Below are positions 62,920-64,000 of a stretch of DNA of 64,000 bases, in pieces; within the stretch, counting starts at the first letter, position 1, and every line of letters starts with the position of its first letter. The stretch is from Acidobacteriota bacterium. GTDB taxonomy: Bacteria > Acidobacteriota > Terriglobia > Acidiferrales > UBA7541. The stretch covers positions 1 to 64,000 of the forward strand of contig JABCZR010000018.1 in NCBI GenBank assembly GCA_013289585.1, read 5' to 3'. A program made the translations under genes and the position numbers. The notes beneath the pieces are model-generated. The model was not told the DNA's origin and did not search any database. It saw only the letters and a list, made by a program, of their open reading frames with translations.

Positions 62920-64000
62920 GTGTCCATGCCGTCTACCGCCATCAGTTTCGAATTGCCCTCCATTCGAACGAATGTGTGGCGCAGCCGCATCGTCGCCATC
63001 TTCCTGTTAGCCCTGATCGGCGGCATTTTCTGGGTGGATTCCCGCTATCCGTCTCTAATGAAGAAATACCACTCGGGCACGCACGTCAAAGTTGTGGGCG
63101 CAATTACCTTTGACGCGGTGTACCAGGTCGACCGCACCATGCCTCTTGCGCAAAGGGTGTGGCGCACTTCGGTCAATTGGCTCAACGCCAACCGGATCGG
63201 GATGACCTTTGCGTTTCTCTTTGGCCCTGCCGCACTCACCTTTCTTGGCACGCTGCCGCGGCGCCGCACAAAATCCCGCCACCTTAACGCGCTGCTTGGC
63301 ACTCTTGCCGGAATGCCTCTCGGGGTCTGCGCCAATTGCGTCGCGCCCATCGGGCGTGGCCTCTACGCTTCGGGGATGAGTACCGAATCCGTCCTCGCGG
63401 CCATGTTTAGCTCCCCGGCTCTGAACGTTGTGGTGTTGGCGATGACCTTCGCGTTATTCCCGCTGCAAATTGCGCTCATAAAACTCGCCAGCGTGTTGTT
63501 GCTGATATTTGTTTTTGCACCCTATATGGCCTCGCGCCAAACGCCGCCGGCAAACACGGAAATGGATTGCCCCGTAGAGTGGGCGGCTTCAGAGACCTGG
63601 CCGCAGGCTTTGGTCAACACCTTGAAGAGTTACACGAAAAGCTTTTGGATCGTGTTTCGTGCGGGGTTCCCGTTAATGCTATTGGCAGCGTTTCTGGGAG
63701 CTCTGCTCATCGAGCTCGTTCCGCCACAGGCCGTCAACGCGCCCGTCTCGCTTGTTGGCATCCTTCTGGTTGCTTTGGTCGGCGCATTCCTGCCCGTTCC
63801 CATGGCCTTTGACGTGGTCATTGCGTACATTGCCATGACCCACGGCGTTCCACTCCCTTACGTGGTTGTGATGCTTTGCACCCTTGGCATCTACAGCGTC
63901 TACTCGGTTGCCGTCGTCGGAAAGACCATCTCCTGGAAGGTGGCCACCGCTACTTATGCCGCCGTCGCCGCACTCGGCATTGCGGCAGGAATAGTGACGC
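62920..64000 (+). CDS. ArsP-type permease (DUF318), 3' end outside window
   Basis: An open frame from GTG 62920 to the window edge (360 residues). Several membrane helices, with the conserved pattern GVCANCVAPIGRGLY, followed by FSSPALNVVVLAM, as in the DUF318/ArsP family, whose members export trivalent organoarsenicals or act as other permeases. The Cys pair is CANC, not the usual CSC. AGGAGG six bases before GTG fixes the start; ATG 62926 is in frame. It opens 134 bp after the phosphoesterase gene. Confidence 0.85.
   Translation, partial: MSMPSTAISFELPSIRTNVWRSRIVAIFLLALIGGIFWVDSRYPSLMKKYHSGTHVKVVGAITFDAVYQVDRTMPLAQRVWRTSVNWLNANRIGMTFAFLFGPAALTFLGTLPRRRTKSRHLNALLGTLAGMPLGVCANCVAPIGRGLYASGMSTESVLAAMFSSPALNVVVLAMTFALFPLQIALIKLASVLLLIFVFAPYMASRQTPPANTEMDCPVEWAASETWPQALVNTLKSYTKSFWIVFRAGFPLMLLAAFLGALLIELVPPQAVNAPVSLVGILLVALVGAFLPVPMAFDVVIAYIAMTHGVPLPYVVVMLCTLGIYSVYSVAVVGKTISWKVATATYAAVAALGIAAGIVT

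Overview
The window looks like a chromosomal segment of an Acidobacteriota-type bacterium. This is inferred from gene content and not from a marker gene: two PadR-linked sets of large FtsX/MacB-type permeases with the N-terminal acidic helix typical of acidobacterial genomes (ADOP type), a Ser/Thr kinase with TPR repeats, an exosortase/PEP-CTERM system, and short GC-rich palindromes scattered between genes. No rRNA, tRNA, CRISPR array, integrase or insertion sequence was found.

Layout. 1-6 kb: the 5' part of a secreted radical-copper (galactose/glyoxal oxidase-like) protein with PKD/Ig-type repeats, an exported HisC-like aminotransferase, a gene-poor kilobase and a CBS-domain protein. 6-13 kb: a protein-sorting island with an exosortase fused to an EpsI domain, a DUF218 protein, two PEP-CTERM cargo proteins and a PrsT-type TPR lipoprotein. 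Both cargo genes have a sigma-54-type -24/-12 element at correct spacing. 13-24 kb: zinc-ribbon/kinase/TPR protein, methionine synthase, UDP-GlcNAc 2-epimerase, an atypical LuxR regulator, UDP-glucose epimerase and a family 2 glycosyltransferase. 24-41 kb: housekeeping genes (mtaB, acpS, pgeF-type, rlmN, cysteine dioxygenase, M16 peptidase, ROK kinase, sthA-like flavoprotein, MBL hydrolase) mixed with a PadR-permease pair, an aldo/keto reductase, an MFS exporter and a DUF4262 gene.

41-45 kb: a lysine-riboswitch-like leader followed by dapE-dapB-dapA-dapD, the succinylase route to diaminopimelate and lysine. 45-49 kb: a four-gene operon (ECF sigma factor, zinc-finger membrane anti-sigma factor, two exported HEAT-repeat proteins) in which every junction overlaps by four bases. 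49-57.5 kb: a PadR regulator followed by three tandem ADOP permeases; the two permease-permease junctions carry near-identical DNA of about 165 bp. 57.5-64 kb: purB, efp, a secreted M24 peptidase, a membrane-anchored metallophosphoesterase and the start of an ArsP-type permease cut by the window end.

The most notable coordinated units are the PEP-CTERM island with its candidate sigma-54 promoters, the translationally coupled sigma/anti-sigma/HEAT operon, the riboswitch-dap operon and the tandem permease array. None can be declared new without database comparison; the HEAT operon is the best candidate for an incompletely described system.
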